Shown one piece after another: positions 1-10,380 of a stretch of 64,000 nucleotides of DNA (positions within the stretch are counted from its first letter, which is position 1; each line of letters opens with the position of its first letter). A program made the position numbers and the translations under genes. The stretch covers positions 10,047 to 74,046 of the forward strand of contig JAYRKT010000019.1 in NCBI GenBank assembly GCA_041905595.1, in the 5' to 3' direction. The notes under the pieces are model-generated. The model saw nothing but the letters and a program-made list of their open reading frames with translations, was not told the DNA's origin and made no database searches. The stretch comes from Aliitabrizicola sp041905595. Lineage in GTDB: Bacteria > Pseudomonadota > Alphaproteobacteria > Rhodobacterales > Rhodobacteraceae.

Positions 1-443
1 CCCTGGCCGGGGCGCTGATCGGGGACCAGACCGGCTACGGCGCCGGCCGTTTCGGGGGGGGCCGCCTGTGGCAAAGGCTGGCCGCCAGCCCGACCTCTGG
101 CCCGTTGCTGCGCCGGGCCGCCGATGCGCTGGACCGCCGCGCCCTGTCGACGGTCTATTTCAGCCGCTGGCTGGTCAGCGCGCTCGGTCCCTATGTCAAC
201 CTGGCCGCCGGGGCGACGTGCATCGACTGGCGGCGCTTCTCGCTGGCGAGCCTTCTGGGCGAGGCGACCTGGGTGCTGCTCTACGTCGGGCTGGGTTGGG
301 CCTTCGCCGCCCATCTCGACCAGATGGAGGGCACGGTGGTTCCGGCCATCGGTTTCCTCGGCGCGGGCGCGGTGACGCTGCTCTTGGGGCGGGCGATCTG
401 GCAATGGCGGCGGCGACCAGAGAATGTGGAAGCCAAGGCTTGA
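1..443 (+). CDS. DedA family membrane protein, 5' truncated by window edge
   Basis: The reading frame is open from base 3 to a TGA at 441-443, so the N-terminus lies outside the window. The visible residues match the second half of a DedA (SNARE-associated/VTT) protein: an IGDQTGYGAGRFGG segment, a long amphipathic stretch, the SALGPYVNLAAGA motif, then two hydrophobic segments and a basic C-terminus. It aligns along its whole visible length with the DedA protein at 804-1403, so the two are tandem paralogs. DedA proteins are inner-membrane proteins linked to lipid carrier and undecaprenyl-phosphate recycling; the substrate of this one is not evident. Confidence 0.85.
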   Translation, partial: LAGALIGDQTGYGAGRFGGGRLWQRLAASPTSGPLLRRAADALDRRALSTVYFSRWLVSALGPYVNLAAGATCIDWRRFSLASLLGEATWVLLYVGLGWAFAAHLDQMEGTVVPAIGFLGAGAVTLLLGRAIWQWRRRPENVEAKA

Positions 444-474
444 TCGCGTCGCCGCGGCGGGAAATGATGCGCGC

Positions 475-804
475 ATGACATCGCCCCGGTCGCCCGCCCC
501 GCTTTCGCTGCGCCTGTTGTTCTGGCTTTGCCTTGCACTTGGGCTGGCATTTGCCGGCGATGCGGTCTGGCGCATCCTCGCCGACGATGGCAGTCGGCCG
601 GTCGAAGACTGGATGAGCCCGCGCCATGTCATGGCGGTGTTTCATGTGCCAGAGGCGGACATGGCCCGCATCCTCGGCTTCCCGCCGGGTGCGCCCCCCT
701 TCGCCTCGATCCGTGATCTTGCCCGGGAGCAGGGCCGCAGCGTCGCCGATGTGATAGCCGAGATCCAGGCCGCTGCCGATGCCCATGCTGGGGAAGCGCC
801 GTGA
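475..804 (+). CDS. hypothetical protein between two DedA genes
   Basis: A 109-residue protein with one N-terminal hydrophobic segment (about residues 10-30, followed by a GDAVWR stretch) that could be a membrane anchor or uncleaved signal. The rest is soluble, with a DWMSPRHVMAVFHVPEADMA stretch and a predicted helical C-terminus. I do not recognise the family. The ATG at 475 is preferred over an upstream in-frame ATG at 424 because it avoids overlapping the preceding gene and starts just before the hydrophobic segment. Its TGA overlaps the ATG of the next DedA gene (TGATG), so the two are probably translationally coupled and may work together. Confidence 0.6.
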   Translation: MTSPRSPAPLSLRLLFWLCLALGLAFAGDAVWRILADDGSRPVEDWMSPRHVMAVFHVPEADMARILGFPPGAPPFASIRDLAREQGRSVADVIAEIQAAADAHAGEAP

Positions 805-1403
805 TGGAGCATCTGATCCATGAACTCAACGCCCTGATCCCCGCGCATGGCGCATCTGTCCTGTTCGCGGTCGCGCTGATCTCCTGCGCGGGCATCCCGA
901 TGCCGACCTCGGCGATGATGATGGCCGCCGGGGCTTTCATCGCCGCCGGTGACATGCACATGGCGCCGGTGATGCTCGCGACGCTGGTCGGCGCGGTGAT
1001 CGGCGACCAGATCGGCTATCTCGCCGGCCGCTTCGGCGGCGAGCCGTTGTGGCAGCGGTTCCACCACAACCCCCGGCTGGCCCCGACGATGGACCGTGCC
1101 CAGCACGAGCTGGACCGCCGGGCGCTGATCGCGGTGATCGTGAGCCGCTTTCCGTTGTCGGCGCTCGGGCCCTGGATCAACCTCGCCTCGGGGGCGACGC
1201 GCGTGGGGTGGAACCGGTTTTCCCTTGGGGTCCTGATCGGCGACGGGATCTGGATCCTCGCCTATGTCGGCGGTGGATATGTCTTTGCCGACAATGTCAG
1301 CCACCTGAGCGCCAAGATGACCTCGGTTCTGGCGGCGGTGGCCTTCCTTGGGCTGGCGACGATGATCGGCCGGCACCTGTGGCGACGGTACGAGGATGGC
1401 TGA
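804..1403 (+). CDS. DedA family (VTT domain) membrane protein
   Basis: A 199-residue polytopic inner-membrane protein of the DedA/SNARE-associated family. The N-terminal half carries the GIPMPTSAMMMAAGAF membrane segment. The conserved IGDQIGYLAGRFGGE motif follows, then the re-entrant SRFPLSALGPWINLASGATR motif with the family arginine, and two C-terminal membrane spans. Start: a GTG at 801 and an ATG at 804 are both in frame; ATG 804, coupled to the previous stop, is preferred. Family members act in envelope homeostasis and phospholipid or polyprenyl-phosphate flipping. It duplicates the truncated gene at 1-443. Confidence 0.9.
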   Translation: MEHLIHELNALIPAHGASVLFAVALISCAGIPMPTSAMMMAAGAFIAAGDMHMAPVMLATLVGAVIGDQIGYLAGRFGGEPLWQRFHHNPRLAPTMDRAQHELDRRALIAVIVSRFPLSALGPWINLASGATRVGWNRFSLGVLIGDGIWILAYVGGGYVFADNVSHLSAKMTSVLAAVAFLGLATMIGRHLWRRYEDG

Positions 1404-1445
1404 GCGCCGCTTGGCGGTGGCCCGCCCGCGCCCCATATTGCGGTC

Positions 1446-2141
1446 ATGCTGAAGTTCCTGCCCATCCTCCTGATGCTCGCCTACGGTTATGCCATGTACC
1501 GTTTTTCGGCGTGGCGGACGCTCAAGACGCTGGATGCGCAGTCAAGGCCGCTGGACGAGCCGGGCCTTGCCGACATGACCGCGAAGATGGCCAAGGCGCT
1601 CGACCTGCCGCAGGTCAAGGTTCATGTCTATGAAATCCCTGCGGTGAACGGGCTCGCGGCCCCAGACGGCCGCATCTTCCTGACCCGAGGTTTCGTCGAG
1701 AAATACCGGCAGGGCGTCGTCTCGGCCGAGGAACTGGCCAGCGTCATCGCCCATGAGCTGGGCCATGTGGCGCTTGGCCATTCAAAGCGGCGCATGATCG
1801 ACTTCACCGGGGCCAATGCGCTTGGCATGGTGCTGATGGCGACGATTGGGCGCTTCGTACCCGGGATCGGGCCGCTGCTTGTGCGGACCGTGACCGGCGC
1901 CCTGACCGCCCATCTGTCGCGCAGCGACGAACACGAGGCCGACGCCTATGCCTCGGCCCTGCTGGTCAAGGCCGGGATCGGCACCGGACCGCAGAAGACC
2001 ATGTTCCGCAAGCTTGGCGCGCTGACCGGCAGCACGGGGATGCCCGCCGGCGCCCCCGCCTGGCTTGCCAGCCACCCGCCGATCGAGGACCGCATCCGCC
2101 GCATCGAGGAGCGCGAGGCGCGGTGGAGCGTGGAGGGCTGA
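1446..2141 (+). CDS. M48 family zinc metalloprotease
   Basis: A 231-residue protease with an N-terminal hydrophobic segment (residues 2-18) that likely anchors it in the membrane, and one M48 catalytic domain. The zinc motif HELGH lies at residues 103-107 inside VIAHELGHVALGH, and the third ligand is the Glu of DEHEADAYA near residue 163. It is shorter than HtpX or BepA and has no TPR domain, so it is a minimal M48 protein. Such proteases usually serve membrane or periplasmic protein quality control. It follows the DedA genes in the same direction with a 42-bp gap. Confidence 0.85.
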   Translation: MLKFLPILLMLAYGYAMYRFSAWRTLKTLDAQSRPLDEPGLADMTAKMAKALDLPQVKVHVYEIPAVNGLAAPDGRIFLTRGFVEKYRQGVVSAEELASVIAHELGHVALGHSKRRMIDFTGANALGMVLMATIGRFVPGIGPLLVRTVTGALTAHLSRSDEHEADAYASALLVKAGIGTGPQKTMFRKLGALTGSTGMPAGAPAWLASHPPIEDRIRRIEEREARWSVEG

Positions 2142-2150
2142 CCCTCCAGC

Positions 2151-2206
2151 CCATTTTCTGCTGACAAGTATCCCACGGGGGTCTGGGGGTGGGACACCCC
2201 CAGTCC
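2151..2206 (-). repeat. GC-rich hairpin intergenic repeat, copy C
   Basis: Between the convergent M48 and PIN genes. On the minus strand it reads as a hairpin with 8-bp arms (2183-2190 and 2196-2203), then an ACCCCC run, GGGATACTTG and CAGAAAATGG. The same order, hairpin then C-run then GG-AT-TTT then AGAA, occurs at 15572-15636 and 43589-43717. It could also serve as a transcription terminator, but a proper T-run is lacking. Confidence 0.5.
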
Positions 2207-2237
2207 ACCGCTACAGTCCGCACGACATCTGCGGATC

Positions 2238-2786
2238 TCACATCCCCTGCTCAAGGGCTTTGCCCAGCCTCGGCAGCCCCGCTTTCTTCAAGAGCCGCCG
2301 CACTGGCCAGTCTTCGCCCGACAGCCGTTCCGCCTCACGACGTACCGTGTCGACGGCGGTGGCCACGGTCTCGGGCTGGCGTTGCCAGAGGTCGCGCAGG
2401 AATCCGTCCGGGTCGAGCCGGGCAAGGCCTTCCTCGGCCAGCAGGTGGCGGGGGAAGTCGCTTGCGTTGAAGGTCAGGATCGCGTCGGCATGCGAAGCGA
2501 TGGCAGTGGCGAGGACATGCCGGTCATTCGCATCGGGCAGAAGCAGGCGCGCCTCGATCTCGGGGCGCTCGGGCGTCGCCGCCCGGGGAAAGGCATCGCG
2601 AGCTACCGCGATCTCGCCCCGCGCCACCGTCTCGGCCCCTGGGCCGAGCTTGCGGGTCGCGCGCGCCCATTCTTCGAGAATGCGGTCCGACCAGACGGGC
2701 TGGTAGAGACCTGCCTGCGCGACCTTCAGGAGGATCTCGCGCAGGACAGTCGGATACAGGACGCAGGCGTCGAGGACGACCTTCAT
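2238..2786 (-). CDS. PIN domain-containing protein
   Basis: A 182-residue protein with a PIN-type nuclease fold: an N-terminal MKVVLDACVLYP strand with the first acidic residue, a Glu-containing ILEEWARATRK helix, and a DANDRHVLATAI motif plus TFNASDFP further on, which supply the other acidic residues. The start is the ATG at 2784-2786, which overlaps the stop of rlmI by 4 bp (ATGA); upstream extension would run deep into rlmI. No antitoxin gene is adjacent, so a classical VapBC toxin role is not supported; an RNA-processing role alongside the rRNA methyltransferase is possible but inferred only from linkage. Confidence 0.8.
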   Translation of the reverse strand: MKVVLDACVLYPTVLREILLKVAQAGLYQPVWSDRILEEWARATRKLGPGAETVARGEIAVARDAFPRAATPERPEIEARLLLPDANDRHVLATAIASHADAILTFNASDFPRHLLAEEGLARLDPDGFLRDLWQRQPETVATAVDTVRREAERLSGEDWPVRRLLKKAGLPRLGKALEQGM

Positions 2787-4000
2787 CCGTCCAGCCGGAA
2801 GAACAGCGACTTGAGATAGCCGCCCTCGGCCAGTTGCGGCAGGATCGGATGATCCGGCCCGGCGAAACCGGTATGGATCAGCTGCGCTCGCCGCCCCCCG
2901 CGCCCGATCCCGCGGGCCGAGGCGTTTCGAAAGGCGGTCAGATCGACCGCATGCGAGCAGGAACACAGCACCAGATAGCCGCCGGGACTGACGAGCGGCG
3001 CGGCAAGGCGCGCGACCCGTTCATAGGCACGCAAGCCAGCCTCGACTGCCGGTTTCGCAGGTGCAAAGGCGGGCGGATCACAGATCACCAGATCGAAGCG
3101 GGCACCTTCGGTGCCAAGCGCCTCAAGCACGTTGAAAGCATCGCCCTGCCGTGTGGTGAAGCGATCCGCGGCCCCCATGGCCATGGCCCCCTCTGTCGCC
3201 AGCGCAAGGGCGGCTGCCGAAGCATCGACAGACAACGCCGAGGCCGCCCCGCCGGCCAGCGCCGCGAGGGCGAAACCGCCGACATGGGAAAAAACGTCGA
3301 GCACGGCGGCCCCTTTTGCCAGCCGCTGTGCGAAGGCATGGTTCGGGCGCTGATCGTAGAAAAGACCGGTCTTCTGCCCGCCAAGGAGGTCGGCCATGTA
3401 GGTGGCCCCGTTCATCGGTACCGGGACCGGGCCCCCGACCGCGCCCGCGATCACGGCGGTCTCTTCCTCTAGCCCCTCAAGGCTCCTTGCCCGGCCCGAG
3501 CCGTTCTTGACGATGTTCGCCACGCCCGCAACCTTGGTCAGCGCCGAGGTCAACTGGGGCAGATGCGCCTCGGCCCAGGCGGCGTTCGGCTGGATCACGG
3601 CGGTGTCGCCGAACCTGTCGATGACAATCCCGGGCAGGCCATCGGCCTCGGCATGGACAAGGCGGTAGAAAGGCGCGTCAAACAATCGCTCGCGCAGAGC
3701 AAGCGCCCGCATGAGACGGGCAGCGAACCAGTCTTCGTCGATGGTCACCGACGGATCGCGGTCGAGCATCCTGGCGATGATCTTCGACGCGCTGTTGACG
3801 GTGACAAGGCCTAGCGCGCGTCGCTCAGCATCCTCGAGCACGGCCAGGGCACCCGGCTTCAGCGCCTGCGTCCGCCGGTCGGTCACCAATTCGTCGGCAT
3901 AGACCCAAGGAAAGCCGTGGCGGATCGCCCGCGCCTCGGCCTTTGGCCGCAGTCGAACGACGGGATAGCGATGGGCGGGGGCGGTGATGTCATCGGTCAT
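2783..4000 (-). CDS. rlmI: 23S rRNA (cytosine-5) methyltransferase, RlmI-like
   Basis: A 405-residue class I SAM-dependent RNA methyltransferase. The N-terminal part (about 1-90) looks like a PUA-type RNA-binding domain with HGFPWVYADEL. The EEHD-like middle contains GLFYDQRPN. The SAM domain has VLDVFSHVGGF, followed by ICDPPAFAPAK with the catalytic-loop DPP, and CSCSHAVD with the catalytic cysteine region. RlmI in E. coli makes m5C1962 of 23S rRNA; family assignment is firm, the exact target is inferred. It overlaps the downstream PIN gene by 4 bp and probably forms a two-gene operon. Confidence 0.85.
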   Translation of the reverse strand: MTDDITAPAHRYPVVRLRPKAEARAIRHGFPWVYADELVTDRRTQALKPGALAVLEDAERRALGLVTVNSASKIIARMLDRDPSVTIDEDWFAARLMRALALRERLFDAPFYRLVHAEADGLPGIVIDRFGDTAVIQPNAAWAEAHLPQLTSALTKVAGVANIVKNGSGRARSLEGLEEETAVIAGAVGGPVPVPMNGATYMADLLGGQKTGLFYDQRPNHAFAQRLAKGAAVLDVFSHVGGFALAALAGGAASALSVDASAAALALATEGAMAMGAADRFTTRQGDAFNVLEALGTEGARFDLVICDPPAFAPAKPAVEAGLRAYERVARLAAPLVSPGGYLVLCSCSHAVDLTAFRNASARGIGRGGRRAQLIHTGFAGPDHPILPQLAEGGYLKSLFFRLDG

Positions 4001-4140
4001 CCCCCTTCCCTAGCCGATCGACCCGACCGGCGGAAGGGTTCAGCGCGCCGCCGCCCCCACGTCCGGTAGCCGGGCGGGCATTCGGGCCCGTTGGCTGCAA
4101 TCCTCTTCAGATTCCGCTATCAGGGCCCAGGTCGCGGTCG

Positions 4141-4152
4141 GTGCAATTGCAC
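4141..4152. promoter_or_regulatory. perfect 12-bp palindrome upstream of rlmI
   Basis: GTGCAATTGCAC is a perfect palindrome in the 195-bp gap between the rlmI start and the small gene at 4196-4390. It sits 141 bp upstream of the rlmI start codon. It could be an operator, but there is no second copy in the window and no regulator nearby, so the assignment is weak. I see nothing else in this gap. Confidence 0.2.
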
Positions 4153-4195
4153 ATCCTGCAACAATTCCCGCCGCTCCGCCCTGCCAATCCAGCCG

Positions 4196-4390
4196 TCATT
4201 CGACCGGTAGAACCCGTGGCACGACTTGCAGGTGGTGCTGGGCACTGCGCTTGAGCGCGCGCATGGCGGCGATGGCCTTGGCGACCATAAGCCGGTTACG
4301 CTCCAGATGTGCCGAGCGGATCATGGCGTCGATATCGACTTCGGCAAGGCTACGAGCTTGGCGAAGTTTGCTTGCATCGGTGGTCATCAT
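4196..4390 (-). CDS. small hypothetical protein
   Basis: A 64-residue protein, probably soluble and helical, with a basic ERNRLMVAKAIAAMRALKRS segment. The start is one of two consecutive ATG codons (4388-4390 or 4385-4387); GGAA lies about 8 bases upstream, a fair ribosome site. There is no family I can name. It is transcribed divergently from edd, and the 201-bp region between them holds the edd promoter and operator. Base composition matches its neighbours. Confidence 0.55.
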   Translation of the reverse strand: MMTTDASKLRQARSLAEVDIDAMIRSAHLERNRLMVAKAIAAMRALKRSAQHHLQVVPRVLPVE

Positions 4391-4522
4391 CAAAGTTCCT
4401 TCGTGACGGACACACCTCCCTGCCGCTAATCTAGGTCAGCTTTGACCCGTTGCTTTCCCCATTTGCGCAACCCCGCCATGCGTCAGGTCAATAGCATTGA
4501 CATATTAAAGGGCGAGCGACGG

Positions 4523-4551
4523 TTGTTAGCGCTAACGTAAGGTGCTATAGA
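4523..4551 (+). promoter_or_regulatory. edd promoter with overlapping LacI-type operator
   Basis: A sigma70-like promoter TTGTTA (4523-4528), 17-bp spacer, TATAGA (4546-4551) lies 41 bp before the edd start codon. The palindrome TGTTAGCGCTAACG (4524-4537; inner 12 bp perfect) overlaps the -35 box, so a bound protein would block RNA polymerase. Related sites lie before both gap genes at 62399-62429 and 63744-63757. The shape and target genes fit CceR, the LacI-family carbon regulator of alphaproteobacteria; that identity is inferred. Confidence 0.65.
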
Positions 4552-4591
4552 CCCGCCAACCCAATGTCCGTGAGCCAGAACGGAGACGCCG

Positions 4592-6397
<1,806 letters not shown>

Positions 6398-6422
6398 CCC
6401 GATCCAATCAGGAGGAACAGCC

Positions 6423-7058
6423 ATGACCCCCGCCGAGCAAAGCCAGGCCGCACTGGACATCTGCCAACTCGCTCCGGTCGTGCCGGTACTGGTGATCGAC
6501 GAGCTTTCCCATGCCCGGCCGCTGGCCGAGGCGTTGGTCAAGGGCGGACTACCGGCGCTTGAGGTCACATTGCGCACACCTGTGGCGCTGGATGCGATCC
6601 GGGCGATGGCCGACGTTCCGGGCGGAATCGTCGGCGCGGGGACGCTTCTGACGCCTGCCGACGTTAAGGCGGCCAAGAAAGCCGGGGCGCAGTTCGGCGT
6701 TTCGCCCGGCGCGACCGAGCGGCTGGTGGCAGCCTGCGAGGATGAGGGGCTACCCCTGCTCGCCGGCGCGGTGACGGCCAGCGAAGTCATGGCGTTGCTG
6801 GAACGCGGCTATACGATGATGAAGTTCTTTCCGGCCGAAACCTCGGGTGGGTCGGCGGCGGTCAAGGCGCTTGGCGGTCCGTTGCCGCAGGTCAGCTTCT
6901 GCCCGACGGGTGGCATCAGCCTGAAGAACGCGCGTGAATATCTGATCCAGAAGAATGTCGTCTGTGTCGGCGGAAGCTGGGTCGCGCCGAAAGAGGCAAT
7001 GGCCAAAGGCGATTGGGCGGAAGTGACCCGACTCGCGGCAGAGGCATCCAAGCTCTGA
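6423..7058 (+). CDS. eda: KDPG aldolase (2-dehydro-3-deoxy-phosphogluconate aldolase)
   Basis: A 211-residue class I aldolase that splits KDPG into pyruvate and glyceraldehyde-3-phosphate. Motifs: ALEVTLRTP with the catalytic Glu, VGAGTLLTPADV, FGVSPGATERL, and MMKFFPAE with the Schiff-base lysine, then FCPTGGIS forming the phosphate site. AGGAGGA lies 7 bases before the ATG, a strong ribosome site. Cotranscribed with edd. Its glyceraldehyde-3-phosphate product feeds the GAPDH enzymes, whose genes at the other end of the window carry similar operator sequences. Confidence 0.95.
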   Translation: MTPAEQSQAALDICQLAPVVPVLVIDELSHARPLAEALVKGGLPALEVTLRTPVALDAIRAMADVPGGIVGAGTLLTPADVKAAKKAGAQFGVSPGATERLVAACEDEGLPLLAGAVTASEVMALLERGYTMMKFFPAETSGGSAAVKALGGPLPQVSFCPTGGISLKNAREYLIQKNVVCVGGSWVAPKEAMAKGDWAEVTRLAAEASKL

Positions 7059-7067
7059 CACCGTCCC

Positions 7068-7156
7068 TCCGAATTTTCGGCGAAAATTCGGACTGAGTCC
7101 AGCAATCGAATTCTCTACGAAAATTCCAAAGCCTCTCCAATTTTTCGTAGAAAAAT
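7068..7156. repeat. AT-rich multi-hairpin intergenic repeat, copy 1
   Basis: In a GC-rich genome this intergenic stretch is strikingly AT-rich. The first hairpin has perfect 12-bp arms (7068-7079 and 7081-7092) around one base, with core GAATTTTCG. A second imperfect one covers about 7108-7125, and a third has ATTTTTC (7140-7146), GTA, GAAAAAT (7150-7156). The first and third hairpins recur together at 32556-32594. It lies between the convergent ends of eda and the gene at 7164 and could terminate either transcript. Confidence 0.6.
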
Positions 7157-7163
7157 CGAATGG

Positions 7164-7439
7164 TTACCCGCTGATCCCGACACGCGCCGCGCGCCCGCCG
7201 CGTCGCTTGGGCGACTCCGGCATGGTCAGCGCGTCCTTCAGGACAGCGCTCATCGGGTGATCCGGATCCGCCAGCGCGTATTCCGCCATCAGGGCCCGGA
7301 TCGCCTCGTGGATCGGGGCATTGACCGGCAGGCTCAGCGCCCAGTCGATGAAAACCGAGCGGCACTGATCGGGGGTGATTCCCTCGATCCGGTAGCTTTC
7401 CCGAACAAGACCCTTCGGATCGGCCTCATGCACCAGCAT
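7164..7439 (-). CDS. conserved hypothetical protein downstream of glnE
   Basis: A 91-residue soluble protein, starting MLVHEADPKG and ending in a basic tail (PKRRGGRAARV). The middle contains SYRIEGITPDQCRSVFIDWA and an HEAIRALMAEYALADPDHP helix. I do not recognise a family. The start at 7437-7439 lies inside the last codons of glnE (14-bp overlap), consistent with translational coupling. A longer in-frame version (start 7526) would be fully embedded in glnE and is less likely. A role linked to nitrogen control cannot be inferred beyond co-transcription with glnE. Confidence 0.65.
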   Translation of the reverse strand: MLVHEADPKGLVRESYRIEGITPDQCRSVFIDWALSLPVNAPIHEAIRALMAEYALADPDHPMSAVLKDALTMPESPKRRGGRAARVGISG

Positions 7440-10281
7440 CGCCCGTCTCCCCATGTTCCGTCTCCCCGCCGCGCGCGGCTTCATCTTTACCGACGCCCAG
7501 ACGGGCATCGATGATCGATGCCGCATCTTCGGTTGCCGCGATCAATGCCGCAGTCAAGGAAACGACGGTTTGCATGTCGGTTTCGCGCAGAAGGAAAGCG
7601 CGCCCGCCCTCACCCCAGGTTTCGGGCGGCAAGGCCTCGTCCGCAATCAGCCGAGAAGCGGACTGCACGCGCCAGCATAGCCGGTAGGTGCCGAGAAGCC
7701 GCGCCTCTTCCGCCGCCGTCAGAAATCCGGCTTTCACGCCCGCCCGCAGTTGCGCCTCGACCCGCCGCTGCGGGCTGCCGGCATGAAGTGCGGCGGTCTG
7801 CGCGAGCAATTCGATGTCCATCAACCGGCCGGGGCCGTTCTTCGCTTCCCAGTCGCCGCCTGCGGGCTTGGCGGTGCGCAGACGCGCGCGCATCTCTGCG
7901 ACATCGACCAGGACCTTATCCCCCTTCCCCTTCGCGGGAAGAAGATTGCGGCGAAAGGTCTCGATACGGTCGCCGAGAGCACGGTTACCGGCAATCGCGC
8001 GGGCGCGGGTCAGGGCGAGATGCTCCCAGGTCCATGCCTCGTCCTGCTGGTAGGCGCAGAAGGCCTCGAACGAGGTCGCGACCGGACCCTGACGGCCCGA
8101 GGGGCGCAGGCGCATGTCGACCTCGTAGAGACGCCCCTCGGACATGGGCGCGGTCAGCGCCGTCACCAGCGCCTGCGTCAGCCGGGCGTAGTAGGTCCGG
8201 GTCGGGAGCGGGCGGCGACCCTCGCTGGATTCCTGCCCCGCCGGGTCGTAGATCACGATCAGGTCGAGGTCGGAGCCGGCATTGAGCTGCCCCGCGCCAA
8301 GGCTGCCCATGGCGAGGACAGCCGCGCCTTCGCCTGGCGGCGGGCCGTGGCGCGCGGCGAAATCCGCCTCGACATGGGGAAAGAGGGCGGCAACCACGGC
8401 CTCGGCCAGTTCGGCATAGGACTTGCCCGCCTCGAAGGCGTCGATCAGCCCGCGCAGGTGGTGGACGCCGATGCGGAAATGCCATTCCTTCATCCAGCGG
8501 CGCGCGGCGTCGAGGCGTCGCTCGTAATCCGCAGCCTCGCCCAGTTGGTCCGCGAGCATCCGCGTCAGCGCCGCCGTCCCGGGCCAGGGGGCGAAGAACG
8601 ACCCGCCGATCACCCCGTCCAGCACGCCCGCATTGCGCGACAGATAGGCGGCCAGCGCAGGCGAGGTCGAGCATATGTCGACGATCAGGTCGACCAGCAC
8701 CGGGTTCGCCTCGAACAGCGAAAAAAGCTGAACCCCTGCGGGCAGACCGGCCAGAAACCCGTCCAGCGCCAGAAGCGCCTCGTCGGGGTTGCTGGACCGG
8801 GCGAGGCTTTTCAGCAATCCCGGCCTCAGGCGGCGGAAGATGATCGAGGCCCGTTCGGACCGCAGCGCCGGATAGCGCGACCAGCCGGCCACAATCGAAC
8901 GCGCGTGATCGCTGAGCTCCGGCCCCTCGGCCGCATCTGTGGGCGCGAAGAAGCCGCCGGTCAGCCGCTCGACCCGCTCGAGCCGTTCAAGCAATCCGCG
9001 GCGAAATTCAATCACGTCGGACTGGCCCAGGAAATGCGCGATGCGGGCGATGCCGTCGGCCGTTGCGGGCAGGCTCTGCGTCTGGGCGTCGTTCACCATC
9101 TGCAGGCGGTGTTCTATCTCGCGCCAGTCGCGGTAGGTGCGCGTCAGTTCCCCGGTCACTTCGGGCGGCACCCAGCCCTTCGCCGTCAGCGCAGCCAGAC
9201 CGCCCACGGTGGTGCGGTCGCGCAGGTCGGGGTCGCGACCGCCGGCGATCAGCTGGCGCGTCTGGGTGAAGAACTCGATCTCACGAATGCCGCCTTGCCC
9301 CAGTTTCATATTGTGTCCCTCGAGCTGGAGGGGGCCGTGCAGATGGCGGTGGTCGCGGATGCGCAAACGCATGTCATGCGCATCCTGGATCGCGGCGAAG
9401 TCGAGATGCTTGCGCCAGACGAACGGGGTCAGCATCCGCAGGAACCGCTTGCCCGCCGCCAGATCGCCGCCGCAGGGCCTGGCCTTGATATAGGCGGCCC
9501 GTTCCCAGGTCCGGCCCTGCGCCTCGTAATAGGCCTCAGCGGCCGCCATCGACAGGCAGACCGGCGTCACCGCCGCATCGGGGCGCAGCCGCAGGTCAGT
9601 GCGGAAGACATAACCGTCCCCCGTCTGGTCGGACAAGAGTGCCGTCAGCTTGCGGGTCACACGGATGAAGGCCGATCGCGCCTCCTGCTCGACGCCGGGA
9701 TAGCGGCTTTCGTCGAACAGACAGATCAGGTCGATGTCGGAGGAGTAGTTGAGTTCCCCTGCCCCCATCTTGCCCATCGCCAGCACCACCATTCCGGCGC
9801 CCGATGCCGCGTCGACCTCGACTGCGCCGGGCAGCTTGCCGCGGCGGATCTCCTCGGCAACGAGGGCTGAGACGCCAAGCGAGACCGCCCGGTCGGCAAG
9901 GCGGCTCAGCGCCGCCGTCACCTCCTCCAGCCGCCAGACGCCCCCCAGATCGGCGAGCGCGGTCAGCAGCGCCACCCGGCGCTTGGCGCGGCGCAGCGCC
10001 GGAGCAAGCGCATCGGCGGCCAAGCCGTCCAGCCGCGTCAGTTCCGCGGCAAGGTAGGACTCCGGGGCGGCGGCGAGCGCCTCGCGCAGCCAGTCCCCCT
10101 CGCGTCGCATGAGGTCACGAAGGAAGGGGCTGCAGCCGGCGCTGCCCACCAGAAGATCCCGCAAGGGGGGCGCCAGATCTGCAAACGGCTCTGCCGCATC
10201 CTGTCCCGCGTCCGGCTCGTGTGGGATAGGCAGGCGCGTCAGGCGCGTCGCGAAGGGGGCATGGTCGGCTGCGGCGGTCAT
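7426..10281 (-). CDS. glnE: bifunctional glutamine synthetase adenylyltransferase/adenylyl-removing enzyme
   Basis: A 951-residue protein with two nucleotidyltransferase halves. The N-terminal (deadenylylase) half carries AMGKMGAGELNYSSDIDLI, and the C-terminal (adenylylase) half carries AMGSLGAGQLNAGSDLDLI; both give the GxxxN..DxD metal site. The intervening GlnD-associated helical region and full length match the family. It tunes glutamine synthetase activity in response to PII. Its start is an ATG at 10281, divergent from the DUF2852 gene. Confidence 0.95.
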   Translation of the reverse strand: MTAAADHAPFATRLTRLPIPHEPDAGQDAAEPFADLAPPLRDLLVGSAGCSPFLRDLMRREGDWLREALAAAPESYLAAELTRLDGLAADALAPALRRAKRRVALLTALADLGGVWRLEEVTAALSRLADRAVSLGVSALVAEEIRRGKLPGAVEVDAASGAGMVVLAMGKMGAGELNYSSDIDLICLFDESRYPGVEQEARSAFIRVTRKLTALLSDQTGDGYVFRTDLRLRPDAAVTPVCLSMAAAEAYYEAQGRTWERAAYIKARPCGGDLAAGKRFLRMLTPFVWRKHLDFAAIQDAHDMRLRIRDHRHLHGPLQLEGHNMKLGQGGIREIEFFTQTRQLIAGGRDPDLRDRTTVGGLAALTAKGWVPPEVTGELTRTYRDWREIEHRLQMVNDAQTQSLPATADGIARIAHFLGQSDVIEFRRGLLERLERVERLTGGFFAPTDAAEGPELSDHARSIVAGWSRYPALRSERASIIFRRLRPGLLKSLARSSNPDEALLALDGFLAGLPAGVQLFSLFEANPVLVDLIVDICSTSPALAAYLSRNAGVLDGVIGGSFFAPWPGTAALTRMLADQLGEAADYERRLDAARRWMKEWHFRIGVHHLRGLIDAFEAGKSYAELAEAVVAALFPHVEADFAARHGPPPGEGAAVLAMGSLGAGQLNAGSDLDLIVIYDPAGQESSEGRRPLPTRTYYARLTQALVTALTAPMSEGRLYEVDMRLRPSGRQGPVATSFEAFCAYQQDEAWTWEHLALTRARAIAGNRALGDRIETFRRNLLPAKGKGDKVLVDVAEMRARLRTAKPAGGDWEAKNGPGRLMDIELLAQTAALHAGSPQRRVEAQLRAGVKAGFLTAAEEARLLGTYRLCWRVQSASRLIADEALPPETWGEGGRAFLLRETDMQTVVSLTAALIAATEDAASIIDARLGVGKDEAARGGETEHGETGDAGA

Positions 10282-10380
10282 GGCCCGACTGTGGCGGGCC
10301 GGGCCCGCCGGGTCAATCCGGCGAAAATCCGCCGATCCCCGGGGTGGCGAGTGCTGATGTAAAAATCTTTAACATAGGCT

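Noticed and set aside
7750..9870. A 706-codon plus-strand frame inside glnE
   Set aside because: glnE motifs on the other strand are clear; this is a third-codon-position GC artefact.
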